64,000 bases of DNA from Geosiphon pyriformis (Eukaryota > Glomeromycota > Glomeromycetes > Archaeosporales > Geosiphonaceae), in contig JAAOMT010000590.1 in assembly GCA_016748015.1 (NCBI GenBank), positions 187,107 through 251,106 on the forward strand, in the 5' to 3' direction. Shown piece after piece: positions 23,789 to 35,869 of the stretch. Under the pieces are notes generated by a model, which did no database searches, had not been told where the DNA came from, and worked only from the letters and a program-made list of their open reading frames with translations. The first letter of the stretch is position 1. Every line of letters starts with the position of its first letter. The position numbers were made by a program, and so were the translations under genes.

Positions 23789-24661
23789 TGTTACAGAATG
23801 GTTTTCTTGTTATATTTAATTGCCGATATCTCATTTTAATTGCAATCAGTTTTTCATGAGTTCTTCAATTCTATTTGTGTGATAATGTCACTGTTATACT
23901 GAAGGCTTTCTTTTTAATATCGCAATGTAAGTTATTCCTTGATTCCTGATTGTTGTGTGTTTATGTATTCCTTCTCAGAAGCTGAACTGAAATCTACCCA
24001 CTGTCTGGAGTTTTCTCTGAGGCTATCATTGCAATTGCTTAATGTGTTTCTCTAATCTAGCAACACAAAATGTTAATGGTCTTTAGCACTTTTCCTAATT
24101 CTTACAATAAAGCTTTTATCAATTAGTAACAACATGAATAATCTTGATCAAGGATTATTCTTCCAAGGGATTCAGCTAATGAATGATAGTTTTATTCAAT
24201 AAATAATACAAGTAAGTTTCTTAATACTTTGGGTTGTGATAAATCAGTTTTAAATATGTTTTTTCATTTCTTTTTGATTTAAAGATTTTTTGGGATATTT
24301 AATTTGAAAGTACGATTTAAAGTGGAGTTTGTTGGATAAAATTGGATCTATTGCTTGATAAGTTATGATTTTTATTACTTGATTGTTTTTTCTCAATATT
24401 AAAGCTACTGTATATATACATGTTTGTAGTTCTATGAGAAAACACATTATAATACTTTCTTTTTGATATTTCAACCTAGTGTTTGCTGTTATCACCAGTT
24501 GGTGTTGGCTGCTATTGTGAACTGGTGCTTGTCACTATCACGAGATAGTGTTTGCTACTATGTTAATCATTATCTTTCTAAGATTATTACTGTACTATAT
24601 TATGATTGAATAGTTTGTATTATTTTTATGATTCTTTTTGCTAAATTCTTAAACCATAACA
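23789..24661 (-). repeat. 5' LTR of family I
   Basis: 873 bp, starting TGTTACAG and ending CCATAACA on the plus strand. It aligns without a gap to 14959-15831. The last ten bases also open the second copy of the 2279-bp duplication at 26949. Confidence 0.92.
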
Positions 24662-26930
24662 GCACCAATTTATTAACCTTAATGCCAATACCTAAATCCA
24701 AGTCAAAAAAATATGCAGCTGCTCCACATCTCATTTCATACATATCCAAGTTCCTCAAAAATTCATCTGTGTACACACTAATAACATCCAAACCAGCATT
24801 AAAAAGACTCTGTGTTAATTTAAAAAAGCCACCAGAATTACAAATATCCAAAGACTGAGAGTTAATATTACATGATCCAGTAAAAAGCAAAGATCTGGTC
24901 AAGAAATTACATGTTAAATTGAATTAGCAAAAGACTAGGTCTTTTGAATCAAGTTTTTTTTAACTGCAAAAGCTCTTTTAATTGAAGATCAATTTCTTTT
25001 TGTTATACAATTGGTTAATAAAAGCAATTTCAAATCTCTTGAGTGAACATAAAACATTATAAAACATAGAATCTCTTAGAACAAAAACATTGGAGTGCTG
25101 TCAGAAAGACAGAATGCAGAAAGACAAATATTGTTAAAAAACATATTACAATCCAAAAAAATTCTTACTATACCAGCCAAAAAATTATTAACTGGACTGA
25201 TTTTTAGATTAATGCAAAAAGTAAATGAAAAACCAACTTATGACTTGTAGATCTAAAGACCAATAATCAAACAATCGACCAAAAATCTCTTTAGCATTTG
25301 AAAAACTTAATACTAAAGCTGCTTTACTTTTAGTCTGTAACTGTTCAAATGTTTTTAAGTTATACAATAAAGAATAGTAAAGGGCCTTATTAGGAAAATC
25401 TTTTGGCAGACCAGTTTTTGACTTCAAACCTTTCCTAATCAGTATATTTCATTTAGTACACACATTCTTAGAAACAAAACTAAACTGAGTCTTATAATTT
25501 ACTATAAGTTGTAGTATAGCGAAAACTAAATAAAAAAACTGCTTGTCTGAGATAGCTTTTCTTAAAACCAAATTAACAAAAAAACTGACATCTAAATAAG
25601 TCTTGGCCAAATTAGGTTTGGATAAGCCCTCTGAAGACAAAAAAATACCAAGATACCTGTAAAACTCTTTTCTATGAGCAACAAAAATTGGTAAATTACT
25701 TATCAACAATAAAACATCTTTTACTTTCTGGTTGATAAGAATGACAACAGTCTTTTTATTATTGATCGAAATGTTATTGATCTTAAAAAAGCTACTAGCA
25801 ATGTTTAAAATGTATTAAATAGCCATTTGGCTACTTTTAACCCAAATTGTGTTGTCAACAAAAGCACTAACTACAAGAAATGATGATAACTCATCTATGT
25901 TCTTTAGTTTGTTAGTCTTGGCAACAAATTTAGTATCAATATAATAACCATACAAGCTTTTCTGCTGTTTGACTTTACATAACAGAGGATTATAAAAAAT
26001 TCTCTAAAGCAGAGAAGAGAAAACTTCACTCTAGTTTAGACTATTATGCACTTGATATCTATCTGTTAAGCCATAGTCAGTTATGACCCAATTAATTTTA
26101 CTATTGTGAATGTTCCCAAAGAACTAGATAAACTATTTACACATTTTAATCTGAACTAAACTGTTTCTCAAATAACATTATTTCACAGAATTGTAAGCCT
26201 TCTGTATGTCTTGTAAAACCAACCAAAATTCATGGTCTTTTTCCAAAGCATTTTTAACTACAAAGCCAATGACAAAGATAGGAGATTGAGTGGTAATTCT
26301 TTTTAGCACAGAAAAATTGTTACCACAAAGAACATTAAATTCATTACAGGCCAAAAAAATTTTATCAGAAAGTAACTTAAAAAGAATTTTATAAGTAGTC
26401 TTAATTTTTTATTTATTTATTTATTTATTTAATGAGTGAAGCCCAATCACTATTTAATACAATACAACTATCTAAAGTTCTAAATTAAATGTGATTTATG
26501 TATTTGCTACATGTAATTAGCCACTTGGCCAATCAAGGCTATATTATACAACTATATTAACCATAACTTTGCCAGCAACACCAGCAAAAAACAAACAGCC
26601 AACATCCAGACCAAAATTGGTGATATGATCTCTCTCAATACTCAGTAAATAAGCAACACCACCTGAAATCCTAGTAGAAAGACTCCAAACAATATTGTAT
26701 AAAGACTTATCCACATGAATCAACCCTTAATGCTCCATATTAATCTAAAGCTTCAAATTAGACACCCAGATTTGCTTTCTATGGCCAGTAATCACACCTT
26801 GAACAAACTCAATAAGATTACATGTTGTGAACTTAGTATTTTCAAAAGAGGCCTTAGCTTCCATCAACCAATCTTTAAATATAAACCTCTTGCATAGAAC
26901 TGTATAAAGTTTAATGTCAGAAGCAGATAA
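24652..26930. repeat. Copy 1 of a 2279-bp direct duplication (probable assembly artefact)
   Basis: It repeats at a constant offset of 2297 bp as 26949-29227. The copy runs from the last ten bases of the family I LTR through host LINE piece 4 into the 3' end of LINE B. The long open frames in both copies have identical translations. Confidence 0.95.
24662..26406 (-). pseudogene. Host LINE piece 4: RT palm, thumb and RNase H N-terminus
   Basis: Read on the minus strand from 26406, it starts inside the RT block after IALIK and carries the expected blocks: FWLVLQDIQKAYNSV near 26210, a mutated AFVDNTIWV (normally FVDDTIWV) near 25860, and LRKAISDKQFFYLV (25449-25709). RNase H begins with SVYTDEFLRN (24600-24902). 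The family I insertion at 24661 cuts RNase H. The RT box has lost its second Asp. Stops and frameshifts are numerous. Confidence 0.85.
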
Positions 26931-26948
26931 GATGTGTATAAGAGACAG
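26930..26948. other. Exact Tn5 mosaic end (tagmentation adapter sequence)
   Basis: AGATGTGTATAAGAGACAG is the 19-bp hyperactive-Tn5 transposase end used in Nextera-type libraries. It lies exactly at the junction of the two 2279-bp copies. In six frames it produces the tell-tale peptides LSLIHI, CLLYTS and MYKRQ, which appear in open frames spanning this point (26745-26954, 26864-27199, 26934-27155). It is not genomic. Confidence 0.97.
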
Positions 26949-29227
26949 AACCATAACAGCACCAATTTATTAACCTTAATGCCAATACCTAAATCCAAGT
27001 CAAAAAAATATGCAGCTGCTCCACATCTCATTTCATACATATCCAAGTTCCTCAAAAATTCATCTGTGTACACACTAATAACATCCAAACCAGCATTAAA
27101 AAGACTCTGTGTTAATTTAAAAAAGCCACCAGAATTACAAATATCCAAAGACTGAGAGTTAATATTACATGATCCAGTAAAAAGCAAAGATCTGGTCAAG
27201 AAATTACATGTTAAATTGAATTAGCAAAAGACTAGGTCTTTTGAATCAAGTTTTTTTTAACTGCAAAAGCTCTTTTAATTGAAGATCAATTTCTTTTTGT
27301 TATACAATTGGTTAATAAAAGCAATTTCAAATCTCTTGAGTGAACATAAAACATTATAAAACATAGAATCTCTTAGAACAAAAACATTGGAGTGCTGTCA
27401 GAAAGACAGAATGCAGAAAGACAAATATTGTTAAAAAACATATTACAATCCAAAAAAATTCTTACTATACCAGCCAAAAAATTATTAACTGGACTGATTT
27501 TTAGATTAATGCAAAAAGTAAATGAAAAACCAACTTATGACTTGTAGATCTAAAGACCAATAATCAAACAATCGACCAAAAATCTCTTTAGCATTTGAAA
27601 AACTTAATACTAAAGCTGCTTTACTTTTAGTCTGTAACTGTTCAAATGTTTTTAAGTTATACAATAAAGAATAGTAAAGGGCCTTATTAGGAAAATCTTT
27701 TGGCAGACCAGTTTTTGACTTCAAACCTTTCCTAATCAGTATATTTCATTTAGTACACACATTCTTAGAAACAAAACTAAACTGAGTCTTATAATTTACT
27801 ATAAGTTGTAGTATAGCGAAAACTAAATAAAAAAACTGCTTGTCTGAGATAGCTTTTCTTAAAACCAAATTAACAAAAAAACTGACATCTAAATAAGTCT
27901 TGGCCAAATTAGGTTTGGATAAGCCCTCTGAAGACAAAAAAATACCAAGATACCTGTAAAACTCTTTTCTATGAGCAACAAAAATTGGTAAATTACTTAT
28001 CAACAATAAAACATCTTTTACTTTCTGGTTGATAAGAATGACAACAGTCTTTTTATTATTGATCGAAATGTTATTGATCTTAAAAAAGCTACTAGCAATG
28101 TTTAAAATGTATTAAATAGCCATTTGGCTACTTTTAACCCAAATTGTGTTGTCAACAAAAGCACTAACTACAAGAAATGATGATAACTCATCTATGTTCT
28201 TTAGTTTGTTAGTCTTGGCAACAAATTTAGTATCAATATAATAACCATACAAGCTTTTCTGCTGTTTGACTTTACATAACAGAGGATTATAAAAAATTCT
28301 CTAAAGCAGAGAAGAGAAAACTTCACTCTAGTTTAGACTATTATGCACTTGATATCTATCTGTTAAGCCATAGTCAGTTATGACCCAATTAATTTTACTA
28401 TTGTGAATGTTCCCAAAGAACTAGATAAACTATTTACACATTTTAATCTGAACTAAACTGTTTCTCAAATAACATTATTTCACAGAATTGTAAGCCTTCT
28501 GTATGTCTTGTAAAACCAACCAAAATTCATGGTCTTTTTCCAAAGCATTTTTAACTACAAAGCCAATGACAAAGATAGGAGATTGAGTGGTAATTCTTTT
28601 TAGCACAGAAAAATTGTTACCACAAAGAACATTAAATTCATTACAGGCCAAAAAAATTTTATCAGAAAGTAACTTAAAAAGAATTTTATAAGTAGTCTTA
28701 ATTTTTTATTTATTTATTTATTTATTTAATGAGTGAAGCCCAATCACTATTTAATACAATACAACTATCTAAAGTTCTAAATTAAATGTGATTTATGTAT
28801 TTGCTACATGTAATTAGCCACTTGGCCAATCAAGGCTATATTATACAACTATATTAACCATAACTTTGCCAGCAACACCAGCAAAAAACAAACAGCCAAC
28901 ATCCAGACCAAAATTGGTGATATGATCTCTCTCAATACTCAGTAAATAAGCAACACCACCTGAAATCCTAGTAGAAAGACTCCAAACAATATTGTATAAA
29001 GACTTATCCACATGAATCAACCCTTAATGCTCCATATTAATCTAAAGCTTCAAATTAGACACCCAGATTTGCTTTCTATGGCCAGTAATCACACCTTGAA
29101 CAAACTCAATAAGATTACATGTTGTGAACTTAGTATTTTCAAAAGAGGCCTTAGCTTCCATCAACCAATCTTTAAATATAAACCTCTTGCATAGAACTGT
29201 ATAAAGTTTAATGTCAGAAGCAGATAA
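26949..29227. repeat. Copy 2 of the 2279-bp direct duplication (probable assembly artefact)
   Basis: It begins with AACCATAACA, the terminus of the family I LTR, with no LTR in front of it. It ends where LINE B continues naturally at 29228. If 26931-29227 is removed, LINE B reads through from its ORF2 tail to its 3' UTR. Confidence 0.95.
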
Positions 29228-32200
29228 AGCCAAAGATTAAAGAACCACAAATAATAACAAATTTGCACTAATAAGAGACTTCCAAAGAAAAAAATGCTTG
29301 CTCAATAAACTTTTATGTGTTAAAAAGTCTGAGTCACAAACAAAACTATGATCTGAACACATAAAACACTAAGATAGCTGCTATTATACAAGCACTTCAT
29401 AACAGCCACAGGCAGTTTTTTGTGTAAAGCTTTCATTAAATATGTGTACAAGCCAGAAGTGGCTTTGCTTGTATATCCAGCAGACATGTGGGAATTAGGG
29501 TGCCAGATTGAGGCAATACAAACCCAATAAATGTTGCCAATCTATGAATAATCTATGATGCTCAAATCTGATCCAAATTCCCATCAAAAACACCTAATAG
29601 TGTTATTTGTTGTTCTAATGAAGCAGCATGTATTGCCAAAAATTGCCTTACCATTTGCCATTAAAAATTTCTCTTTGACATTTGCTAAAAAAACAAGCCC
29701 CAATGAGGTGGCCAAATCAGCCAACCTATTAGTATGCTTATTACCCAACACACCAGAATGACCCTTTATCTTTGCTTAAGTAACAGAAATATTCCTAAAT
29801 TTGACCAAATTACTAATATAACAGTGCTCTATCCAGCACCTGTTGTGAAAATCAGGGACCACTAAACTTAACTTGGTCTGGCAAGCATCCAAGAAGGCCT
29901 GACTGTCAAAAAAAACTGTGACTTTAAAGAAAGCCAGAATGCACTTGAGAGCCAATACAACAGCCTGCATTTCAGCCAAGGTAAATGATAACAAACCATA
30001 AACTTCCACCCCTATATGCAAATTCAGATCAGAAAAATAGACAGCAGCCTCTCCAACAGCACTAGATGTACCAAAGTTTTTAACAAAATCATTAGCATAA
30101 ATCAAGATCTCAGGCAAAAAAGCATCTTTCAGATTAGAGTAAATAAAATTAATGTTGTTTGTGGTAGAAATATCCTGATAAGAACAACATTTAAAAGTTG
30201 ATGAAAGGTCTTTAACTAGGCCACCATCTTTGACAAACTCTGAAACCAACATGAACCAAACAGGAACTGGACCCCTGGGATCTAATAATTTTTAATGGCA
30301 AAAATCCTTCTAACTAAAACATTCACCATGGCTGTTCAAAAATTGATCTGCAAAAATAATCTCAAATTGCTTCAGTAATCTGTAAAACCAGAAGTATAGC
30401 GACTGACCCAAAACATTTAAAACAGAAAAACTATGCTTAAAATAAAAAGCATTGAATGAACCATTGGCCAAGGAGATCTTATTACACAAAAAAATTTTGG
30501 TAACACCAGCCAGAAAATTGTTTGCAGAATTGACCATCAACTTAACAGGAAATTGAAAAGGGTTCCAAGATACCCAGTCTAAAACCTGCAAATTCATTGA
30601 ATTATATTCAAAAAGCCAGTCTATTATTTCTTTACCATTAGCAAATTACAATACTAACACCACTTTTTCTTCTGCCTGAACTTGTTCAAAAGGTTTTAAA
30701 TTGTACAAAAAAAGATGGTACACAGCCTTATTAAGAAAATTTTTGGACAAACTGGCTTTAGACTTCAACTTCTTTCTAATCATATGATCTCATTTCTCAC
30801 ATGTGCTCCAATTGACAAAACTAAACTGAGTCCTGTATTCTACTATGGACTGTAAAACACCCAAGACTAAATAAGAGAACTGTTTGTCCGAGATTGTTTT
30901 GCATAAAACCATAAATGAAAAAAACTTCACATCCGAATTTGTCTTCTTTAGACTTAGACCAGAAAGACTTTTAGTCAACAGAAAAATGCCCAAATACTAA
31001 TAAGTCTTACCAGCCTTCATGATTAAAATTGAAGATCTACTAATCTCCAAAGAGATGTTACTGGTTTTTGGATTAATAGAAATAGTAACTATCTTATCTA
31101 CATTAATTGATATGTCCATTAAATCAAAGAATTCACTAGCAATATTCAAAATGTTTTGTGTCACTGTGCGACAGTTGCCAACCCAAATGGTATTATCCAC
31201 AAAAGCACCAGCAGCCATATATAAAGTCAGACCAGTATTCAACTCTATTCTGCCCATTTTGACCACAAATTTGAAATCAACCCAATACCCAAAAAGTAAT
31301 TCATGCCTCTTGACTTTACACAACAAGAAGTCATAAAAAATTCTTTACAGAAGAGGAGAAAAAACTTCATCCTGTTCCAGACTATTATGAACTTTGTAAC
31401 CTTTAGACAAACCAAAATTTATTATAATCCTATTCGTATAGCTATTGTAAATACAGTTAAAAAACTTAACAAACTTTTTACACATCTTGATCTTCTCTAA
31501 ACTTTTCTTTAAATGCAACCAGCCTACTGAATCATAAGCCTTGCACATGTTCTGAAAAATCAACCAGATTTTTCTGCCCTTTTTCAAAGCATTCTTTACA
31601 ACAGATCCTACCACAAAAATAGAAAATTGAGTAGAAATACTCCTCAAAACCAAAAAATTGTCACCATGCAGAACATTATATGTGTTACAAGCCTTTAAGA
31701 TTTGATCAGACAGAATTTTTGAAAAAATTTTCCTAACAGTCTCAATAAGAGCAATAGGTCTGATATTTGTCAAAACTCCTTCCCACTCATAAGATTTCAG
31801 AATTATTGATACCCAGGCTTCTTTTCAGGCATCAGAAATGGATTCACATGCCAGACACAGGTTGAGTAGACAGAAAAGAATGGTCAGAACATGTTTATCA
31901 TAGTGCTTTCACATTTTATTAGAGATACCAGACAATTCAGCAGCTTTGCTGTCAGGAAGATCCTTGATTACCAACAAGAACTCATTGGAATCAATTAGCT
32001 CTATCACACCAGAAAATACACTATTATTAACATAATTGAGAGGTGCAAATTGTCTTTGCTAATAGGAAAAAATAGTAAATTTAATTGCATGTTTTCTGGT
32101 CCAATTTTCCATAATTGAATCAACTTTGTCTTTAACCAAATCTGGCTCTAAAACCAAATCTCTATTATTAACCAAATAATCTAATGTAACTTTTTTAAAA

Positions 32201-33454
32201 GACTTTTCCAACACACTCCTGATCATTTAACTCTTATTGTTTGCAAAAGCTTCCATGTGCTTAGCAATAGCTGCCCTAATTCGAGAATTCTTAGTGGTCT
32301 TGGAATCTGAAAACTTATGAGATTTATAGAATTTTCTAAAATACACTAATGATTGTTCAACCAACACTTTGTCATAATCAATGTCCAACAATCTTTTGAA
32401 CTCCACAGCCTGGTCAAAGTTCAAATCAACTCACTTATTAACCAAAACCTGAAATTTTTTCAAATTCCTTAACTTATATGCTTTCAAAATTTTTGCCATC
32501 AACAGTTCCAACTTGTAAAATCTAGAAGATGCAACAAATTTGACTAATCCACCATTCTTGGACCAAGTTCTTACTAGAGCAGCTTCTTCTGTAAAGCACA
32601 CCACCTGACAAAGCAGTGGTTGTCAAAGCAGTGGCCAAAGTTAACTCTCCAAACTTCTTCCAAACTTCCTCACTGATGTTGCTGACTTTGTATTTCTACT
32701 TATTTTTCATAGCCTGTTTGCATATCAAATTGAGCTGAGAATTAAAAAAGCCCCTTAAACCAATGTCTACTGACACAACCAAATAATCAAAATTAAAGAA
32801 TTCAACTGGATAATAAACATATTGGTTGAAAAAAAAACTGTGAAGGCTATTGCTAACTAAAATAAAATCTATACACTTCTGAACATCTTTAGAATTAGAT
32901 CATGTGAGAAGTTTGTGCAAAAAAAAACTCTGCAAAGAATCAAGCAAACCCAGATCCAAAAATTTCTTAAAGCTTGTACTATGGCCAAAGTCATTTTCAT
33001 TAAAGTTTCTACTAAGAACAACAAAAGTACTGCCATTCAAAGTCTTAGCCATTATTAAATTGATGACATGTAAGTAAGCCAGTCTTTTCTTCAAAGTAGC
33101 TCTTGCATATAAGCCCAAAACTGTCACTAAAAGTTTGTCCCTAAAAAGTAACTTCACAGAAATAAGTTGATCTGGCACTTCAAAAACTTTACACATATAC
33201 TGTACTAGAGAAACATTCATAATTATGGCTACACTCGAATCCAAGTAACCAAACTTTAAACCAAAAGTGAACACTCAGACACCATCAAACTTATTTATAA
33301 TCCATAGATAAACTTTGCCCCTCAACTTTGTCTCAGTAACCACAGAAATCATGTTGCCTACATCTATATGCTAGCAAATAATATCTTTTTGTTTGGCAGG
33401 ATTGTTTATGTTTCTGACATTACACATAGACACTTTCCACACCAAACTATTCAT
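29228..33454 (-). pseudogene. LINE B ORF2: endonuclease, RT, RNase H
   Basis: ORF2 starts at ATG 33454, overlapping the ORF1 stop as ATGA. The APE-type endonuclease spans about 33450-32800 (NGSTFVVLSRNFNEND, where GDFN is expected). RT is at 30997-31773: NIRPIALIETVRKIFSKILSD, WLIFQNMCKAYDSVGW, and AAGAFVDNTIWVG with the second Asp changed to Asn. RNase H is at 29776-30252 (ILIYANDFVKNFG, TLAEMQAVVLALKC, FDSQAFLDAC), where the first TD motif reads AND. One frameshift lies between 32900 and 32424, and a duplicated CAAAGCAGTGG near 32610 is the likely cause. The end of ORF2 lies in the duplicated block. Confidence 0.88.
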
Positions 33455-35064
33455 TGAGACAAATGGAGAGCTAAAAAACCCAAACCAGAACACAAATGAT
33501 CTAATTTTTTCAACACTGAACTGATTGAGACCTCCAAAACTACTATTTTTGATTCCAAACTGCCCATCTTAAACATCAGAACCTTAGAACTACTCGAGCT
33601 GAGATCAGAGACTATATTATTAGCAGCTGAAAAAGGAGGAGTAAACAGCGTTAGCACACTATTCAAAGCCATATCTATGTCCAAATATGATGTCAAAGAT
33701 GTAGGAATGGCCAGAAAAGGAGTACAAGAAAAGATTACCAACAGTACTAGTTCCACAAAACCTAACTTTTTCAAAATACTGGAAACTTGATCTGCCAAGA
33801 GCTCTAAGGAGCATTTCAAAGAGGCCAAATAAGAGTTCAAAAAAGAGTTACCAGTTGAAACCAGAGAAGAATCACCATTTGAACCCAAAGCACCAAAAGA
33901 AGAGAAACCAAAACCAGAGATGGGGCAAAAACTAACAGACCAACCAATAAGCAAAACCACTTGTGCCCAAGATTTGCCATTAAAAGCAGTAAGGTGAGAT
34001 ATTAAAACACTCTTTCTCTCATACAACTTTGCTAACTGAAGACAATGTTCATTAGAAACAACCTTTTTAAATGTTTTTGAGAGCTTAGAAAGGAATGCAA
34101 CTAATGCATTACATTCCAAAGTGGAATAACCAAATCTCCCACATTTTTTGCACTGAACCAGATCCAATCTTGCCCAAAAAAGCTTAACACCACCAAGAAT
34201 CAGTTCCATGAGAAAAGCAGACTCCAATGTCTTATCAGATTTAAAACAAACAACAGTACAATAAGTTCTGTTGTCAGTTTCCAATGAATAATTAATGAAG
34301 CAAGTTTTCCTATCAGTCCTATTCAAAAGATTACCCAAATTATAAGCTGTAGTTCTCATAGGCAGTGTAAACAAAAGTGCCTTAAACTAATCTCTAAACA
34401 CCCAAATCTCTCTATCATCCACAGTCTTAACCATATGCACTGAATTTTTTCTGATCAAGAATGACCATCTTGAGACCAATAGATCAGTATGATCAGATTT
34501 GGCAAACTTCACCACAGCCCTCTGCCATAACCTAATTAGTTGAATTTTGATTGATTTAATTTTTCCAAATTCAGTAACTATAGTGACAATCATCTCCTTT
34601 GGTGTATCTATGAGAATTTCCTTAATTACTATAGCCTGATCTGAACAAATTCTTTGTTTCTTGATATTGCTGTTTATGTTGATCCCCTTATTTCTGGCCA
34701 ATAATGCAGCCTTAATCATGTCCTCCTTAGAAGTAAATGTAGATTAAATGATTCTCTCAAACTTTGAAAGAGTAATAGCCCTCCCAAAACCATTGATTAT
34801 TGAAAAAAAATTTCTGATGAGTTGAGTTTTTGCTGTCGCCGATTTTTTTTCCACAGTCGAGAGATTAATATTCAATACAAATGACTTCTTGACAAGTATT
34901 TTCACTGGTACTTTGGTAATTTTGGGGTCAATTCACTTCTTTTTCAGAGAAAAATTAACATAAGAAAAAAGGGTGATTTTATCATCATCCATAACAAAGT
35001 TGGGAGAACTAAGAAAAAAATCAAAATTAGCACTAGTATTGAACTGCTTTGCTTTGGAAGTGGT
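33451..35064 (-). pseudogene. LINE B ORF1, 5'-truncated
   Basis: The open pieces 34387-34719 and 33451-34374 are in one frame. Decayed codons upstream run to 35064. An RRM-like region (IKEILIDTPKEMIVTIVTEF, then LWQRAVVKFAKSDHTDLL) precedes a zinc knuckle DLVQCKKCGRFGYSTLEC, with the usual His now Tyr. The C-terminal 130 residues are predicted coiled coil (SLESKIVVLEVSISSVLKKLD). It ends at TGA 33451, overlapping ORF2. LINE C has lost this C-terminal segment. Confidence 0.8.
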
Positions 35065-35173
35065 GTCTTAATTAGTGCAATTAGTTTAGTATTAGTTAGC
35101 ACACTTTCTTACTTATACAGTTTAGGAATCATTGACACTCAAGCTTTTCTTCACAGTCAAAACACAAATTTAT
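35065..35173 (-). pseudogene. Host LINE piece 3: 110-bp RT fragment between two insertions
   Basis: Minus-strand translation gives VSMIPKLYK and VLTNTKLIALIK with stops at Trp/Arg-type positions. This matches WVSMIPKPYEWEGVLTNTRPIALIK of LINE C at 48601-48670. It links the family II junction (GTAT, 35174-35177) to the LINE B junction (GTCTTAATT, 35065-35073). Confidence 0.8.
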
Positions 35174-35177
35174 GTAT

Positions 35178-35813
35178 TGTTATTACATTTCTTATTAATT
35201 ATTACATGTATTAACCACTCTATTTTTAGATAGTGATTATTAATTTGATCAATAATCTGATCATTGATCTAGTTATTGACCTGATCATTAATCACTTTTA
35301 ATAACTATATAAGCAATGAATCTCTTAGCTGTGGAAATGCATATAAGAATCAAAGAAAAAAAAGCAATAAAATAATAATTTCATTTCAATCTTTCTCTTA
35401 TCACTAAATTTTCTTTCTTTATTTTCAAGTATCTGAACATCTTGGGATAAAAAATTACTTGTTGGTTATTCTCTACTTTTTTTCTGAAATATATAATTAT
35501 AGCATTCAAAGATTATTGAATAAATATGACTGAAAAATACATTTGATACCTGATATTGAATTTTAAGAGCACCAATGTGAGGCATAAAATTATACCAGGC
35601 GTGATCATTTGTTGACAGTATAGACTATCCCTCTATCTTTAGATTCCCCAGTTATCTTTTGAAAAGTATAGCAACTGAGATATTTTATGAGACTGATCTC
35701 ACATATTGAATTCTTATTTATTTAATTCGCTTTTTAAAGTTTTAATTCCTTTCATTACTCTACAATCCTGTTTTTCCTTGCTATTTGTTAGCTTGTTACT
35801 CCAATCTGTAACA
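35178..35813 (+). repeat. 5' LTR of family II
   Basis: Starts TGTTATTAC and ends CTGTAACA. It aligns with 42088-42719. It contains the runs GATCATTGA and AACTATATAAGCAATGAATC, with TATATAA a good TATA box near 35305. Confidence 0.88.
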
Positions 35814-35818
35814 TAAAA

Positions 35819-35835
35819 TGGTGCTTCCTATAAGG
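35819..35835 (+). promoter_or_regulatory. Primer binding site of family II
   Basis: TGGTGCTTCCTATAAGG lies five bases after the LTR and begins TGG, as expected for a tRNA 3' CCA. The match to a specific tRNA was not tested. Confidence 0.6.
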
Positions 35836-35869
35836 TTGTCAAAATCCACTTTGTTTCTTATTGTATAAG

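Larger units (their letters stand above)
14959..24661 (-). mobile_element. Ty3-like LTR retrotransposon family I, complete with dUTPase
   Basis: A 9703-bp element with two 873-bp LTRs, a PBS, a gag, a pol and a polypurine tract. Read on the minus strand the order is 5' LTR, gag, PR, Cys-rich domain, dUTPase, linker, RT, RNase H, INT, GPY/F module, CTD, PPT, 3' LTR. GCAC occurs at 14955-14958 and 24662-24665 as a 4-bp target duplication. It sits in the RNase H region of the host LINE. The LTRs differ by roughly 6 percent, almost all transitions, without indels. The in-frame stops I checked mostly replace Gln or Trp. This is the best preserved LTR element here, but not active. Confidence 0.92.
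26407..35064 (-). mobile_element. LINE B, 5'-truncated non-LTR retrotransposon
   Basis: It is inserted in the RT region of the host LINE with GTCTTAATT at 26398-26406 and 35065-35073 as a 9-bp target duplication. The 3' end has an (AAAT)n tail (26407-26431 on the complement) and the shared LINE 3' UTR. The 5' end begins inside ORF1. About 2.3 kb (26931-29227) inside these coordinates is the suspected assembly duplication, so the true length is about 6.4 kb. Confidence 0.88.

Noticed and set aside
26864-27199. 111-codon frame joining an RNase H start to a new C-terminus
   Set aside because: It passes through the Tn5 mosaic end (CLLYTS), so it is a chimera made by the assembly. The frames 26745-26954 and 26934-27155 fail for the same reason.
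24652-29227. True tandem duplication of LINE sequence
   Set aside because: The adapter sits exactly at the junction, and copy 2 starts mid-LTR without target duplication. A biological duplication would not contain a transposase library end.
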